Shown here: piece after piece, positions 10,066 through 19,022 of the stretch
Position numbering within the stretch: the stretch's first letter is position 1
How the letters are laid out: the number at the start of each line of letters is the position of its first letter
Assembly: GCF_016918935.1 (NCBI RefSeq)
Contig: NZ_JAFFOB010000019.1
Location: forward strand, 62,001 to 126,000
Direction of reading: 5' to 3'
Length of the DNA stretch: 64,000 nucleotides
Source of the DNA: Roseitranquillus sediminis
GTDB taxonomy: Bacteria > Pseudomonadota > Alphaproteobacteria > Rhodobacterales > Rhodobacteraceae
Notes under the pieces: model-generated
The model's input: only the letters and a program-made list of their open reading frames with translations
Told to the model about the DNA's origin: nothing
The model's database searches: none
Translations under genes and position numbers: made by a program

Positions 10066-11094
10066 TCAATTGCAGGGCGCCGGGCCGTTCTGTACGCCCT
10101 GGCAGAGCGTTTCCTGATCGATCCAGCCGGCGTAGACGATCGTTGAGAGGTTCTCCTGCGTGATCGGCACCGGCTCGAGGAACTTGGCCCAGAGGGTCGT
10201 GCCACCTGGCGAGGTCCATTCCTCGGCGCCCTCGATCTCGCTCATCTCCGTTCCCTGCGCCAGTGCGACCGCGATTTCGCCGCCCTCGCGGCCGAGGTCG
10301 CGACTGTCCTTCCAGACGCTGACGGTCTGTGTGCCCTGCGCGATGCGGTTCAGCGCCGCGTGGTCGGCGTCCTGGCCCGAGACCGGGATGCCGTCCATCC
10401 CCTGTGCCGCCAGCGCCGCGACTGCGCCGCCCGCGGTGCCGTCGTTGGACGCGACGACCGCATCGACCTGGTTGTCGTTCGCGGTCAGGATCTGCTCCAT
10501 GTTGCGCTGCGCGTTGGCTGGCACCCAGCCGTCGGTGTAGGCTTCGCCGACGATGTTGATGCGGCCGGCGTCAATCGCCTCCTGCAGCACCTCCTGCTGT
10601 CCACCGCGGAGGAAGTCCGCGTTCGGATCGGTGGGCGAGCCCTTGATCATCACGTAGTTGCCCTCGGGCGCCTCCTCGAGCACTTCGCGCGCTTGCATCC
10701 GGCCGACCTCGACGTTGTCGAAGGTCAGGTAGAAGGCGCGCGGGTCCTCGATGAGACGGTCGTAGGCGATGACAGGGATGCCCTCGTCCGCGGCCCGCTG
10801 CACGGCGGGAATGATCGCCTGCGTGTCCTGCGCAAGGATGATGAGAGCATCGACGCCCTGAGCGATCAGGCTCTCCACGTCGGAAAGCTGCTTGGCCGAA
10901 GACGACTGAGCGTCGGCCGAAATATACTCGGCGCCCGCTTCGTCGAGCGCGCCCCGGATTGCGGCCTCGTCCGTCTTCCAGCGCTCCTCCTGGAAGTTCG
11001 ACCAGCTCACGCCAACGGTCAGGTCGTCCTGCGCGTAAGCGGTCGCAGACAGGCCGACGGACATCGCCGCAGCCGACAGAAGTGCGTATCGCAT
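10066..11094 (-). CDS. xylF: D-xylose ABC transporter substrate-binding protein
   Basis: A 342-residue periplasmic binding protein of the ribose/xylose class (peripla_BP_4). A clean Sec signal peptide (about residues 1-21, ending ATAYA-QDD) precedes two alpha/beta lobes. Sugar-contact regions resembling XylF include the N-terminal [30 protein letters not shown] and GQDAD. It is the first gene of the xylose operon. The ribosome site AGGGAGGA lies just ahead of the ATG. No regulator gene of the XylR/ROK type is next to it in this window. Confidence 0.95.
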   Translation of the reverse strand: MRYALLSAAAMSVGLSATAYAQDDLTVGVSWSNFQEERWKTDEAAIRGALDEAGAEYISADAQSSSAKQLSDVESLIAQGVDALIILAQDTQAIIPAVQRAADEGIPVIAYDRLIEDPRAFYLTFDNVEVGRMQAREVLEEAPEGNYVMIKGSPTDPNADFLRGGQQEVLQEAIDAGRINIVGEAYTDGWVPANAQRNMEQILTANDNQVDAVVASNDGTAGGAVAALAAQGMDGIPVSGQDADHAALNRIAQGTQTVSVWKDSRDLGREGGEIAVALAQGTEMSEIEGAEEWTSPGGTTLWAKFLEPVPITQENLSTIVYAGWIDQETLCQGVQNGPAPCN

Positions 11095-11239
11095 CTAGTC
11101 CTCCCTATGGTCGGGTCGCCGCCGCCGGCTGCCCGATCTCTTGATGAGGTCGACGATGACGCGATCAAATTCGGTTGTCAAAAAGTGCTTTAGAGGCGCC
11201 GCGCCTGATTTAGGCTGTCGGCGCGCAGGAGCAGAGGCC

Positions 11240-12766
11240 ATGGCAACCGGATTCGAGAGCACGAGCGACATGGGCACGAGAGGAAACGTGGCTCCATGGC
11301 CGCGTGGGCTGGCGCTCGCTTTGGTCCTCGTGGCGCCCGGGGGGCGGGCGGAGGTGCGGTTCGAGGACCGCTCGGTCGACCTGCCCGTAAGCCACGTCTA
11401 TTCCGGCGAATGGGAGCACTTCGTCGGCGGGGGCGTGGCGGTGTTCGATTGCGACGGCGACGCGCTGCCCGACATCTTCGCCGCAGGAGGAACTTCGCCC
11501 GCGCGCCTCTTCCGCAACCGCGGCGACTTCCGCTTCGAGCTGGGCGCGTTGCCGGAGATGACCGCCGTCACCGGTGCTTGGCCGCTCGACATCGACGGCG
11601 ACGGGCACATGGACCTTGCCGTGCTGCGGGTCGGGGAAAACATGCTCCTGCGCAATCAGGGCGACTGCGCGTTCGGCCGGGGCGACTGGGGGTTCGCGGC
11701 TGGTGACGCCTGGTCGACCTCCTTCGCCGCGACGTGGGAGGCGGGCGCGGGGCTGCCGACGCTGGTCGTGGGCAACTACGTCGACAGGGCCGATCCCGAG
11801 GGGCCGTTCGGCGCCTGCGACGCCAGCGAGCTGCACCGGCCGAGGAACGATGGCTACGGAAAGCCGGAACGCTTCGAGACGCACTGCGCACTGTCGATGC
11901 TGATATCGGACTGGGCGCGGAGCGGGCGGCGCGACCTGCGAGTCTCGAACGACCGGCACTACTACATCCGCGGCGGGCGCGAGCAGATGATCCGCCTCGA
12001 CACGATGGAGGAGCTCGGGGGCGGCGACGGCTGGCCCGAGGTCTCGCTCTGGGGCATGGGCATTGCCAGCCGCGATCTGACGGGAGACCGTTTGCCGGAG
12101 GTCATGTCCACCTCGATGGGCGACCAGCTCCTGCAGATCGCCACGGCCGACGGCTATGTCGCGGCACCCTACGAGATCGGCACCTACGCGGCGCGGCCGT
12201 TTCTCGGCGACGACGGGCGGCCCAGCACGGGCTGGCATGCCGAGTTCGGCGACGTCGACAACGACGGACGCGACGACCTCTTCATCGCGAAGGGAAACGT
12301 CGACCAGATGCCCTCGAACGCACTGAAGGACCCGAACAACCTGCTGATGCAGCAGTCGGACGGGCGCTTTGCCGAGACGGCGGAAGCGGCAGGCGTGGCG
12401 ACGGTGGAGCGCGCGCGGGGTGCGGCGCTCGCGGATTTCGACCTCGACGGGCGGCTCGACCTTGTGGTGGTCAACCGCCGGGCGCCGATGGAGTTGTGGC
12501 GCAACGTCAGCGACGGCACCGGCCACTGGCTGGCCCTGAACCTGGAGCAGCCGGGGCCGAACCGGAACGCGGTCGGCGCCTGGATCGAGCTGGAGGCGGA
12601 CGGGCGGACGCGCTGGCGTGAGATCACCGTGGGCGGCGGACACGGCGGCGGCCAGGCGCTGCCGCAACATTTCGGCCTCGGGAGCGAGATGGGGCGCGGG
12701 TGCGGGTGCATTGGCCGGATGGCGGAGTCTCGGACTGGACGGACGTCGGAGTGGATTCCGGGCTGA
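11240..12766 (+). CDS. FG-GAP/VCBS repeat (CRTAC1-like) exported protein, C-terminal frameshift
   Basis: Predicted secreted beta-propeller protein of about 510 residues, with an N-terminal signal segment and repeated Ca-binding-like Asp motifs: FDCDGDALPDIF, LDIDGDGHMDLA, GDVDNDGRDDLF, ADFDLDGRLDLV. The last third carries the ASPIC/UnbV-type end (NAVGAWIELEADGRTRW, GGGHGGGQ, HFGLG). Just after HFGLG the frame changes. The open frame ends in an unrelated tail at 12766, while another frame (stop at 12784-12786) reads RVRVHWPDGGVSDWTDV, the expected ending. Removing one GC of the GCGC near 12692-12696 restores it, so a 2-base insertion (real or a sequence error) is likely. The ATG at 11240 was chosen for its AGGAG and for the signal peptide; upstream Met codons lack support. 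Confidence 0.72.
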   Translation: MATGFESTSDMGTRGNVAPWPRGLALALVLVAPGGRAEVRFEDRSVDLPVSHVYSGEWEHFVGGGVAVFDCDGDALPDIFAAGGTSPARLFRNRGDFRFELGALPEMTAVTGAWPLDIDGDGHMDLAVLRVGENMLLRNQGDCAFGRGDWGFAAGDAWSTSFAATWEAGAGLPTLVVGNYVDRADPEGPFGACDASELHRPRNDGYGKPERFETHCALSMLISDWARSGRRDLRVSNDRHYYIRGGREQMIRLDTMEELGGGDGWPEVSLWGMGIASRDLTGDRLPEVMSTSMGDQLLQIATADGYVAAPYEIGTYAARPFLGDDGRPSTGWHAEFGDVDNDGRDDLFIAKGNVDQMPSNALKDPNNLLMQQSDGRFAETAEAAGVATVERARGAALADFDLDGRLDLVVVNRRAPMELWRNVSDGTGHWLALNLEQPGPNRNAVGAWIELEADGRTRWREITVGGGHGGGQALPQHFGLGSEMGRGCGCIGRMAESRTGRTSEWIPG

Positions 12767-12816
12767 CGCTGCACCGGCTGCGCTGAGGGCAGGCGGCGAG
12801 CGCGGCGCGCTCGGGC

Positions 12817-12865
12817 GGCCCCGGTCGGGGCCACCGCTCGTCGCGCCGCCGGGGGCTGACGCCCC
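12817..12865. terminator. Candidate bidirectional terminator between convergent genes
   Basis: Two short hairpins lie between the CRTAC1-like gene and the peroxidase: GGCCCC-GGTC-GGGGCC (12817-12832) and GGGGC-TGAC-GCCCC (12852-12865). Neither has a T-run. The convergent setting is the main reason to call them. Confidence 0.35.
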
Positions 12866-12887
12866 GAGACGAGTGGCTACGTCGCTC

Positions 12888-14183
12888 TCAGCGATCGACG
12901 GGCAGGCCGCTCGGTACGGTGTCGGGAATGCCTGAAGCGTCCGTCGCGGCCGGGTCCGTCAGGGCCTCGAGGAACGCGAGCAGGGCCTCGATCTCGCGTT
13001 CCGACAGCCTCGCGGCCGGCTGCTCCGCCGCGGCCAACATCGCCTCGAGCTCTCGCAGATCCTCGAGCGGCAGGTAGTCCGTCGCGCCGGGCAGGGGCGG
13101 CAGTACGGCCTCGGGATCGTAGGGAAGGCTCGGGTCGAGATGGTGGTGGAGAAAACCCTCTAGCATCGCGAAGGCGCCGGCATGGCCGTAGGGGGCGGTG
13201 ACGGCGACATTGCGCAACGAAGGCGTCCGGAAGCGGTAGGCATCCTCGTCGCGCCCCGTCACTCGCATCCTTCCCACATCGCGGTGGTGGCTCTCGAAGC
13301 GCTCGGCCTTGCCCGGGCCAAGCTGTGGCTCGCCCGTCGCGTGGAACGCGTGGTCGGTCAGGAAAGGGCCGGAATGGCACGAGGCGCAGCCCGCCGGGCC
13401 GTAGAAGAGTGCCATGCCCTCTGCCGCCGGACCATCGAGCGGCGCCTCGCCGCGAAGATGCGCATCGAAGGGGCTGCCGTCGCTCCGCCACTCGTCGGCC
13501 ACGAAGGTGGCGATGGCGTTGGAGATGTCGGTGAAGGCGATGGGACTTCCCGCCGCCACATGGGGGTATGTCTCGCGGAAGCGGTCGGCATATTCGGGAA
13601 TTGCGGCGACACGGCGCGCGATCAGGTCCCAGGCGCCGCCGTCGCCCGTGATGCGGCCGCTGCGCACCGCGATGGAGACGTCGTTTTCGCCGTAATGTCC
13701 CGCCATTTCGTCGGGCGAGAGGACCGGGAACATGGTCTGTGCCGACAGGACACCATCAAAGCCGGCGACCATCTCGTCCTCCATCGGCGTGCGGAGGCTC
13801 GAGGGGCGCGAGGAATCGCTCTCGACGCGCCCGTCGTGGAACAGGACCTGGAACTCACGCGCGCCGAGGTTGAAAAGCGCTGCGGCGTTGCGGGGGATCC
13901 GCTGCTCCGGCAGGTTTGCGGGATCCGCACGTCGCTCGGGCCCGACGCCGATTCCGCCTTCGCCGAGACCGAGCGACAGTCCGTCCGAAGTGCCGAAGCG
14001 CGGATGATGGCAGGTGCCGCAGGAGATGTTGCGGTTGCCCGAAAGGATCGGATCCCAGAAGAGCAGCCGCCCCAGCGCCGCCTCCTGCGGGTCTATGGGC
14101 AGGTACATCTCGTCCGTGACCGGCGGCGGCAGTTCGGCCCGCGCAGGCAACGCCAGGAGCGTGAGGGCGATGAGCAGTCGCAT
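12888..14183 (-). CDS. Di-haem cytochrome c peroxidase (MauG/CcpA family)
   Basis: A 431-residue periplasmic di-haem protein. A short signal peptide (about 1-16, ending PARA) precedes two c-type haem motifs, CGTCH (55-59) and CASCH in the second half, plus the spacing and RTPSLRN block typical of bacterial cytochrome c peroxidases and MauG-like enzymes. Such proteins reduce hydrogen peroxide with electrons from cytochrome c, or oxidise protein side chains in the MauG branch. The ATG at 14183 is preferred over the upstream open frame to 14381 because only the former gives a signal peptide. It is convergent with the CRTAC1-like gene; the two may form a secreted functional pair (inference). Confidence 0.85.
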   Translation of the reverse strand: MRLLIALTLLALPARAELPPPVTDEMYLPIDPQEAALGRLLFWDPILSGNRNISCGTCHHPRFGTSDGLSLGLGEGGIGVGPERRADPANLPEQRIPRNAAALFNLGAREFQVLFHDGRVESDSSRPSSLRTPMEDEMVAGFDGVLSAQTMFPVLSPDEMAGHYGENDVSIAVRSGRITGDGGAWDLIARRVAAIPEYADRFRETYPHVAAGSPIAFTDISNAIATFVADEWRSDGSPFDAHLRGEAPLDGPAAEGMALFYGPAGCASCHSGPFLTDHAFHATGEPQLGPGKAERFESHHRDVGRMRVTGRDEDAYRFRTPSLRNVAVTAPYGHAGAFAMLEGFLHHHLDPSLPYDPEAVLPPLPGATDYLPLEDLRELEAMLAAAEQPAARLSEREIEALLAFLEALTDPAATDASGIPDTVPSGLPVDR

Positions 14184-14457
14184 CAGGCGGATGCTGAAGC
14201 ACCCGCCGCCGTCTGTCGAGGCTGCGAAGAGTGACCGCGGTGCAGTGGCCTGCGTCGAGCGGCGCCGTGAGAAGATGGTTGTCCCGCCACCCCGGGCTTT
14301 TGCACGCCTCGTGAAAGGAGGTGCGCAGGACGCTTCAAGGCGCACGCTGCCTTTGCCTGCTTGACGCGCCCGCGCGCGCACTCAACCTTAAGGTGTCGAA
14401 CCGGGAGACGGAAGACATGCGGCGACCATCACGAGGTCAGGTACCCGAGTCGTCGGC

Positions 14458-16536
14458 ATGAGCGCCCGCTCTGTCTCGACGGCCCTCGCGACGCTCACAC
14501 TGGCGATTTCCTGCGGTGTTCTGCTGATGACCTGGGCCGATGGAACCACATCGCTTGAGCTCTTTGGCTTCGCACTGAGTGGAATGGTGCCAAGTACTGC
14601 CCTTTCTTTCGTCCTTGTCGCGCTCGGCATACTTGCGACCCCCCCGCTGGCGGGCCGCGCAGTCCCTGCGACGGCCATCGCCCTTGTCGTCGCCTGCGTC
14701 GCAGTGGTCGATCTGGCAGCGCTGGCCGCGGGAGAGGTCGGAGGCATCGAGGGGCTGGTGGCGGAGGACTGGCGGCAGGGGTCCATGTCATTCGCGACCG
14801 CCTTCCAGTTTCTGCTAGCCTCCTACTGCCTTGCCGCTCTCGCCAGTGTCCGCCTGCAGTCCGATCGTGCCTTCTCCGCTTGCGCCACCCTGGGCCTGCT
14901 CCTGTCCCTAGTTGGGGTTGTCGGATACGCCTTCGACTCACGCGCGTTGACCGAGATTTTCATCTTCTCCGCGATGGCGCCGCACACGGCCGTCACGGCC
15001 GCGATGCTCCATGCCGCACTCCTCGCCGCACGACCGCAGGCAAGCTGGATCGGCCTGCTCTTCGACGTCGGCACTGGATCCGATGCAGCGCGGCGGATGC
15101 TGCCGTTCGCGGTGCTCGGACCGTTTCTCCTGTGCCTCGGAACGCTGGCCCTGGTGAGGGCGGAAGTGTTCGATCCGAATTTTCGCTTGAGCCTGTTGAC
15201 CATTCTTCTGATGACGGTCTCCTCGCTGGCGGTGCTCCGCAACGCCGAGACAGTCAATCACGCCGAGCGACAGGCGCGCCTCGATGATCTGACGGCCCTG
15301 ATCAAGCGGGACTATTTTATGCAGGAGCTGGAGCGCGGCGTGGAAGGCGCCGCGAAGGACGGCACGAAGGTCGGACTCGTCCTCTTCGACCTCGACCGGT
15401 TCCATTCGATCAACCAGCTGCTCGGCGACTCGGTGGGCGACGCGGTACTGCGCAGCGTCTCGGAACGCGTGGCCGCGGAGATATCCGGGACCGACACGCT
15501 TTCGCGCACCGGCGGCGACGAGTTCGCGCTGATGGTCTGCGGACGACATAGCCGTGACGAGATAATCGCAGTGGCGGAGCGGATCCGCGCAGCGGTTTCA
15601 GGCCCGGTCACGGTCAATGGCGGCGCCATCGACATCGGCACCAGCTTCGGCGTCACCATCTTTCCCGATGACGCGACCGATACAGCCTCACTCTGGCGCA
15701 GCTGCAACCTTACTCTGTCCACGTGCAAGTCCTACGGACGCGGCTCGATCTGCTTTTTTGACGAGAAGGTGGCTGCGGCAGAACTGAAGCGTTCGCAGTT
15801 GGAGAGCGAGCTGAAGGGCGCGATCGAGCGGGACGAGATGTTCCTGGAATTTCAGCCGCTTTTCGACATTGCCACGCGTCGGATGACCTGCGTCGAAGCG
15901 CTGGTCCGCTGGCAGCACGTACGGGAAGGCCTCGTCCCTCCCGTCGACTTCATCCAGGTGGCCGAGGAAAGCGGCGCGATCCGAAGCCTGGGACAGTGGG
16001 TGCTCAGGAAGGCGTGCGCGCAGCGGGCCGCCTGGAAGGCGCGAGGGCTCGACTTCAAGGTCGCGGTCAACGTCTCGCCAGCCGAAACGGCCTACGACGA
16101 CTACCCCGATTTCCTCGCGCGGACTCTCGACGCTGCCGGACTCGACGGAGACGATATCGAGCTGGAGATCACCGAGGGGGCGCTGATCGACTACGAGATC
16201 CCCTCGGTCAGGAGCTTTTTCCGGGTCTGCGAAAGCCGCGGCATAGGCCTCGTCATCGACGACTTCGGCACCGGCTACAGCTCGCTCAGCTATCTGCGGC
16301 GCGTGCCGGTCTCCAAGATCAAGATCGATCGCTCCTTCGTCTGGCAGATCGAGCACGCCGAGGGGGAGAAGCTGGTCGAGGCGATGGTGCGCGTCGGCAA
16401 GAGTCTCGACAAGCGCATCGTCGCCGAGGGGATCGAGAATGCGGCGCAGGTCGAGGCGCTTAGGCGCATCGGCTGCCACGACGTGCAAGGCTACTATTTC
16501 AGTCCGCCGCTCAGAGCCGAAGCTATCGCCGTGTGA
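14458..16536 (+). CDS. Membrane-bound GGDEF-EAL protein (cyclic-di-GMP metabolism)
   Basis: A 692-residue signalling protein. Residues 1 to about 260 hold several hydrophobic segments (a MASE-like membrane sensor). The GGDEF domain follows, with its motif intact at about 352-356, then the EAL domain with EALVRW (about 480), NVSP, ELEITEG, IDDFGTGYSS, KIDRSF, AEGIE and QGYYF, all catalytic positions present. The inhibitory RxxD site before GGDEF is degenerate (Ser in place of Arg), so product feedback is probably weak. Both synthase and phosphodiesterase activities are therefore possible. No cognate receptor or operon partner is adjacent. The 274-nt stretch upstream is shared with the divergent peroxidase and holds no gene I can support. 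Confidence 0.9.
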   Translation: MSARSVSTALATLTLAISCGVLLMTWADGTTSLELFGFALSGMVPSTALSFVLVALGILATPPLAGRAVPATAIALVVACVAVVDLAALAAGEVGGIEGLVAEDWRQGSMSFATAFQFLLASYCLAALASVRLQSDRAFSACATLGLLLSLVGVVGYAFDSRALTEIFIFSAMAPHTAVTAAMLHAALLAARPQASWIGLLFDVGTGSDAARRMLPFAVLGPFLLCLGTLALVRAEVFDPNFRLSLLTILLMTVSSLAVLRNAETVNHAERQARLDDLTALIKRDYFMQELERGVEGAAKDGTKVGLVLFDLDRFHSINQLLGDSVGDAVLRSVSERVAAEISGTDTLSRTGGDEFALMVCGRHSRDEIIAVAERIRAAVSGPVTVNGGAIDIGTSFGVTIFPDDATDTASLWRSCNLTLSTCKSYGRGSICFFDEKVAAAELKRSQLESELKGAIERDEMFLEFQPLFDIATRRMTCVEALVRWQHVREGLVPPVDFIQVAEESGAIRSLGQWVLRKACAQRAAWKARGLDFKVAVNVSPAETAYDDYPDFLARTLDAAGLDGDDIELEITEGALIDYEIPSVRSFFRVCESRGIGLVIDDFGTGYSSLSYLRRVPVSKIKIDRSFVWQIEHAEGEKLVEAMVRVGKSLDKRIVAEGIENAAQVEALRRIGCHDVQGYYFSPPLRAEAIAV

Positions 16537-16573
16537 ACCGGCTCGCGCGTCCGCGTCGAGTGAAGCGGCGACC

Positions 16574-16615
16574 CTTCCGGCATCCCGCTTCCTCGCAGGG
16601 CGGGATGCCGGGAAG
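16574..16615. terminator. Terminator-like hairpin after the GGDEF-EAL gene
   Basis: A 12-bp stem (CCGGCATCCCGC at 16577-16588 with its complement at 16600-16611) and an 11-nt loop, extended by CTT/AAG after a one-base bulge. It lies 40 nt past the stop. There is no clear T-run. The rest of 16616-16772 shows nothing recognisable. Confidence 0.5.
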
Positions 16616-16772
16616 CCCCGGGCACAGCGGGAAACCGATGCCCGACCAGGCAGGCGCGTTGCGGATCTCGGCAACGCCGTTCGTCAAAGGCCGCGTTCTG
16701 GGCCTCGATCCAATCCGAGACTTCCGCGCAAGGATTGCACGCTAGCGGCTACGGACATGAGGCTGGAGGGAC

Positions 16773-16846
16773 TGGAGCGGGTGAAGGGAATCGAACCCTC
16801 GTCGTAAGCTTGGGAAGCTTCTGCTCTACCATTGAGCTACACCCGC
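16773..16846 (-). tRNA. tRNA-Gly (anticodon CCC)
   Basis: Complete cloverleaf on the minus strand: acceptor GCGGGTG/CACCCGC, D-arm GCTC...GAGC, anticodon loop TTCCCAA, T-arm GGGTTCGATTCCC, and an encoded 3' CCA (16773-16775). The anticodon CCC reads GGG glycine codons. Confidence 0.95.
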
Positions 16847-16889
16847 ACCGCACGGTGTCGTAGCCGCCGTCCCTTGACGCGTCAAGCGT

Positions 16890-18908
16890 TCAGGAGCGCC
16901 GGCGCCGCTGGGCGGTGCGGGTCGATGTGGCGCCGAAGGCGACGTTGGGCAGGTCCGCGACAGCGGCAAGCATCGGGAACGGGTCCGTGGCGTGGGGGAT
17001 GGCACTCGCGGCGACGAAGTGCTCCTGAAACCGCGGCTCTATCGCAGTCTCGACCTTGGTGATGCGACGCACCGTCTCCGTCAGACCTTCTCGCGCGGCG
17101 CGGTTGCAAAGGGCGATGCGCGCACCGGTTCCGGCGGCGTTGCCCGCGGACGATACCCGCTCGGGCGGGCAGTCCGGGATCATGCCCAACACGAGCGCGT
17201 GGAGCGGCGAGATGTGAGCACCGAACGCGCCGGCCAGCACGACCCGGTCCACCCGCTCCACGCCCATCTCGTCCATCAGGAGACGCGCGCCCGCATACAG
17301 CGCGGCCTTGGCAAGCTGGATCGAGCGGATGTCGCCTTGCGTGATCATGATGCGGCCGCGGTCGGACTCGTGGAGCAGATAGCCGTGGGTGCGCCCTTCG
17401 GCGCGGCAACGGGCCGAGCCAGTCTGTTCGGCCGAACCTATCATGCCGCTGCGGTCTAGCAGTCCCGCCATGCGCATCTCGGCCACTGCCTCGATTATGC
17501 CCGAGCCGCAGATGCCGGTGACCCCGGTCTTCGCCACGGATTCTGCGAAGCCGGGCGCGTCGGACCAGAGCGGGCAGCCGATCACCTGGAAGCGCGGCTC
17601 GCCCGTGGCCGGATCGATCCGCACCCGCTCGATCGCGCCCGGCGCAGCGCGTTGGCCGGAGCTGATCTGGGCGCCCTCGAAGGCGGGACCAGTCGGCGAC
17701 GAGCAGGCGAGGACGCGGCTGCGGTTGCCCAGCACGATTTCGGCGTTCGTCCCCACGTCGACCAGCAGGACAAGATCCTCCGACTTCTGCGGCTCCTCGG
17801 CAAGCACGACCGCGGCCGCGTCCGCCCCGACATGGCCGGCGATGCAGGGTAGGACATGCAGGCGCGCGCCCGCGTTCACCTCGCGAAGCTCCAGGTCGCC
17901 TGCCGGAAACGACAGCGCCTCCGCCGTCGCCAAAGCGAACGGCGCCTGTCCCAGCGGCGTCGGATCCAGCCCGAGCAACAGGTGGTGCATCACTGGGTTG
18001 CAGACGATCACCGCCTCGACCACCGCGTCGGACGGAACGCCTGCCTCGGCCTCCAGTTCGGCCGCCAGCCGGTCGAGCGCCTCCCGGATCGCGGTCGTCA
18101 TCGCTTCGGCCCCGCCGGGGTTCATCATTGCATAGGAGACACGGCTCATGAGGTCCTCGCCGAAGCGGATCTGCGGGTTCATGATGCCGGCCGACGCGAC
18201 GACGCGCCCGTCGTCGAGGGCGCAGAGGTGCGCGGCGACCGTGGTGGACCCCACGTCCACTGCCAGCCCGTAGAGCGGCCCCTCTCGAAAGCCGGGCCAG
18301 ACATCGAGAATTCGATGGCCGTCCCCTTCACGGTGAAGCGCCAGCGTCACCTCTCCTCGGCCCGCCTGAAGCGCAGCCTGCAGGCGGCGGAGGGCGACCA
18401 GGGATAGCGTCGCACCCTCGACCTGCCACTGCTCGGCGAGCGCCCGTTTCAGCCGCTCGGCGTCGCCGCCTCGATCGTTCATCTCCGGTTCCGGCACCTG
18501 CACGAGGAGCGGGCGGGTCGCGGGGTCCATCAGGATGGTCCGGGAGTCGGCCTGCTTGCGCACCACCTGGCGGTGCAGCTGGCTCTCCGGGGGAACGTCG
18601 ATCACCACGTCGCGGACGATCTGCGCCTGACAGCCGAGTCGGCGGCCGGCGGGCAGGCCGCGCTTCGTATCGTACCGCTCCTCGACCTTGTTCCACGGGC
18701 TGAGCGCGTCCTCGTCCACGTCCAGGCCGAGCTTCGGGAACGCGCCGTGGCCCGGAGCGATCTGACACTTCGAGCAGATGCCGCGCCCCCCGCAGACGCT
18801 GTCCAGGTCGACGCCCAGGCTGCGCGCGGCGGCGAGCACCGTCGTGCCCTGAGGCACCCGGCCGCGTCGGCCGGAGGGCATGAAGACGACGAGCGGGTCG
18901 TTGGTCAT
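16890..18908 (-). CDS. ASKHA-ferredoxin (DUF4445) corrinoid-activating protein
   Basis: A 672-residue cytosolic protein with an N-terminal plant-type [2Fe-2S] domain (Cys cluster CGGRGICSKC near residues 39-48, further Cys in RRLGCQ), a linker, and a C-terminal ASKHA ATPase-like domain (AVDVGSTTVAAHL near 230, VDVGTNAEIVLGNR, CGSGIIE, LAGAFGAHI). Proteins of this build (RamA/RACE/DUF4445) use ATP to reduce Co(II) corrinoid back to active Co(I) in methyl-transfer systems. The methyltetrahydrofolate:corrinoid methyltransferase 2 kb upstream supports that job. The ATG at 18908 follows GAAAGGG; the open frame extends to 19742 without coding character. Confidence 0.88.
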   Translation of the reverse strand: MTNDPLVVFMPSGRRGRVPQGTTVLAAARSLGVDLDSVCGGRGICSKCQIAPGHGAFPKLGLDVDEDALSPWNKVEERYDTKRGLPAGRRLGCQAQIVRDVVIDVPPESQLHRQVVRKQADSRTILMDPATRPLLVQVPEPEMNDRGGDAERLKRALAEQWQVEGATLSLVALRRLQAALQAGRGEVTLALHREGDGHRILDVWPGFREGPLYGLAVDVGSTTVAAHLCALDDGRVVASAGIMNPQIRFGEDLMSRVSYAMMNPGGAEAMTTAIREALDRLAAELEAEAGVPSDAVVEAVIVCNPVMHHLLLGLDPTPLGQAPFALATAEALSFPAGDLELREVNAGARLHVLPCIAGHVGADAAAVVLAEEPQKSEDLVLLVDVGTNAEIVLGNRSRVLACSSPTGPAFEGAQISSGQRAAPGAIERVRIDPATGEPRFQVIGCPLWSDAPGFAESVAKTGVTGICGSGIIEAVAEMRMAGLLDRSGMIGSAEQTGSARCRAEGRTHGYLLHESDRGRIMITQGDIRSIQLAKAALYAGARLLMDEMGVERVDRVVLAGAFGAHISPLHALVLGMIPDCPPERVSSAGNAAGTGARIALCNRAAREGLTETVRRITKVETAIEPRFQEHFVAASAIPHATDPFPMLAAVADLPNVAFGATSTRTAQRRRRS

Positions 18909-19022
18909 GGCTGCCCTTTCTGTCTTCGGCACCACTTTAGCGGCATCGCGGCCGGGCGGAAGGCGCGAGGAACCGCGCCGCGCGCCGGCAGGTTGAAGGC
19001 GCAATGCCAGAGGAGGCCGCGC

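Noticed and set aside
8718-10205. Upstream extension of the xylose ATPase (749 codons)
   Set aside because: It runs through the permease gene in another frame; the ABC domain starts at 8717 with a coupled ATG.
11095-11239. Possible -35 TTGACA (minus strand, 11176-11181) for xylF
   Set aside because: No acceptable -10 at 16-18 nt and no symmetric operator that I could justify.
11210-12670. 486-codon minus-strand open frame opposite the CRTAC1-like gene
   Set aside because: Arg/Val/Pro-rich shadow of a GC-rich gene with no start signal or domain; the plus strand has clear FG-GAP motifs.
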